In this document: positions 5,545-5,545 of the stretch, one piece after another
Numbering within the stretch: position 1 is the first letter of the stretch
How the letters are laid out: each line of letters begins with the position of its first letter
Assembly (NCBI GenBank): GCA_031264395.1
Contig: JAISEB010000104.1
Coordinates: forward strand, 1 to 5,545
Source of the DNA: Treponema sp.
GTDB taxonomy: Bacteria; Spirochaetota; Spirochaetia; Treponematales; Breznakiellaceae
Direction: 5' to 3'
Length of the DNA: 5,545 bases
Notes under the pieces: model-generated
The model's database searches: none
What the model was told of the DNA's origin: nothing
The model's input: only the letters and a program-made list of their open reading frames with translations
Position numbers and translations under genes: made by a program

Positions 5545-5545
5545 C

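Overview
The window looks like a piece of a GC-rich bacterial chromosome. The coding part strongly prefers G/C at third codon positions, uses CTT heavily for leucine and AGG for some arginines, and has TTG starts. Together with the CACGGAG-type intergenic repeats this recalls spirochaetes, for example gut treponemes, but the taxonomic call is an inference and weak.

Positions 1-4498 hold one compact plus-strand operon. It begins with a UPF0210/DUF711 protein whose first roughly 20 codons lie upstream of the window. The next gene overlaps it by 4 bases and encodes an 863-residue polypeptide that fuses all three parts of an energy-coupling factor (ECF) module: two ATPase domains (EcfA, EcfA') and the transmembrane coupling protein EcfT. 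Eleven bases later comes a six-helix substrate-binding S component. The last two genes together make a complete ECF-type vitamin or micronutrient importer from two polypeptides instead of the usual four. The substrate cannot be read from the sequence. The tight coupling suggests that the uncharacterised UPF0210 protein is co-expressed with uptake of that ligand. A GC-rich hairpin at 4550-4569 probably ends the operon.

Positions 4579-5472 contain no intact gene that I can support. In order they hold: an AT-richer spacer with T-runs; a perfect 11-bp inverted repeat (4849-4872); a decayed fragment of a type I restriction-modification methyltransferase (HsdM-like, about 4980-5140) that breaks where the catalytic part should start, with a second-frame tail that may come from an HsdS C-terminus; and a block of CACGGAG repeats with hairpins and an inverted copy (5250-5459). 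This looks like an eroding accessory or defence locus.

At the right edge (5473-5544) a short open minus-strand frame may be the C-terminus of a convergent gene that continues outside the window.
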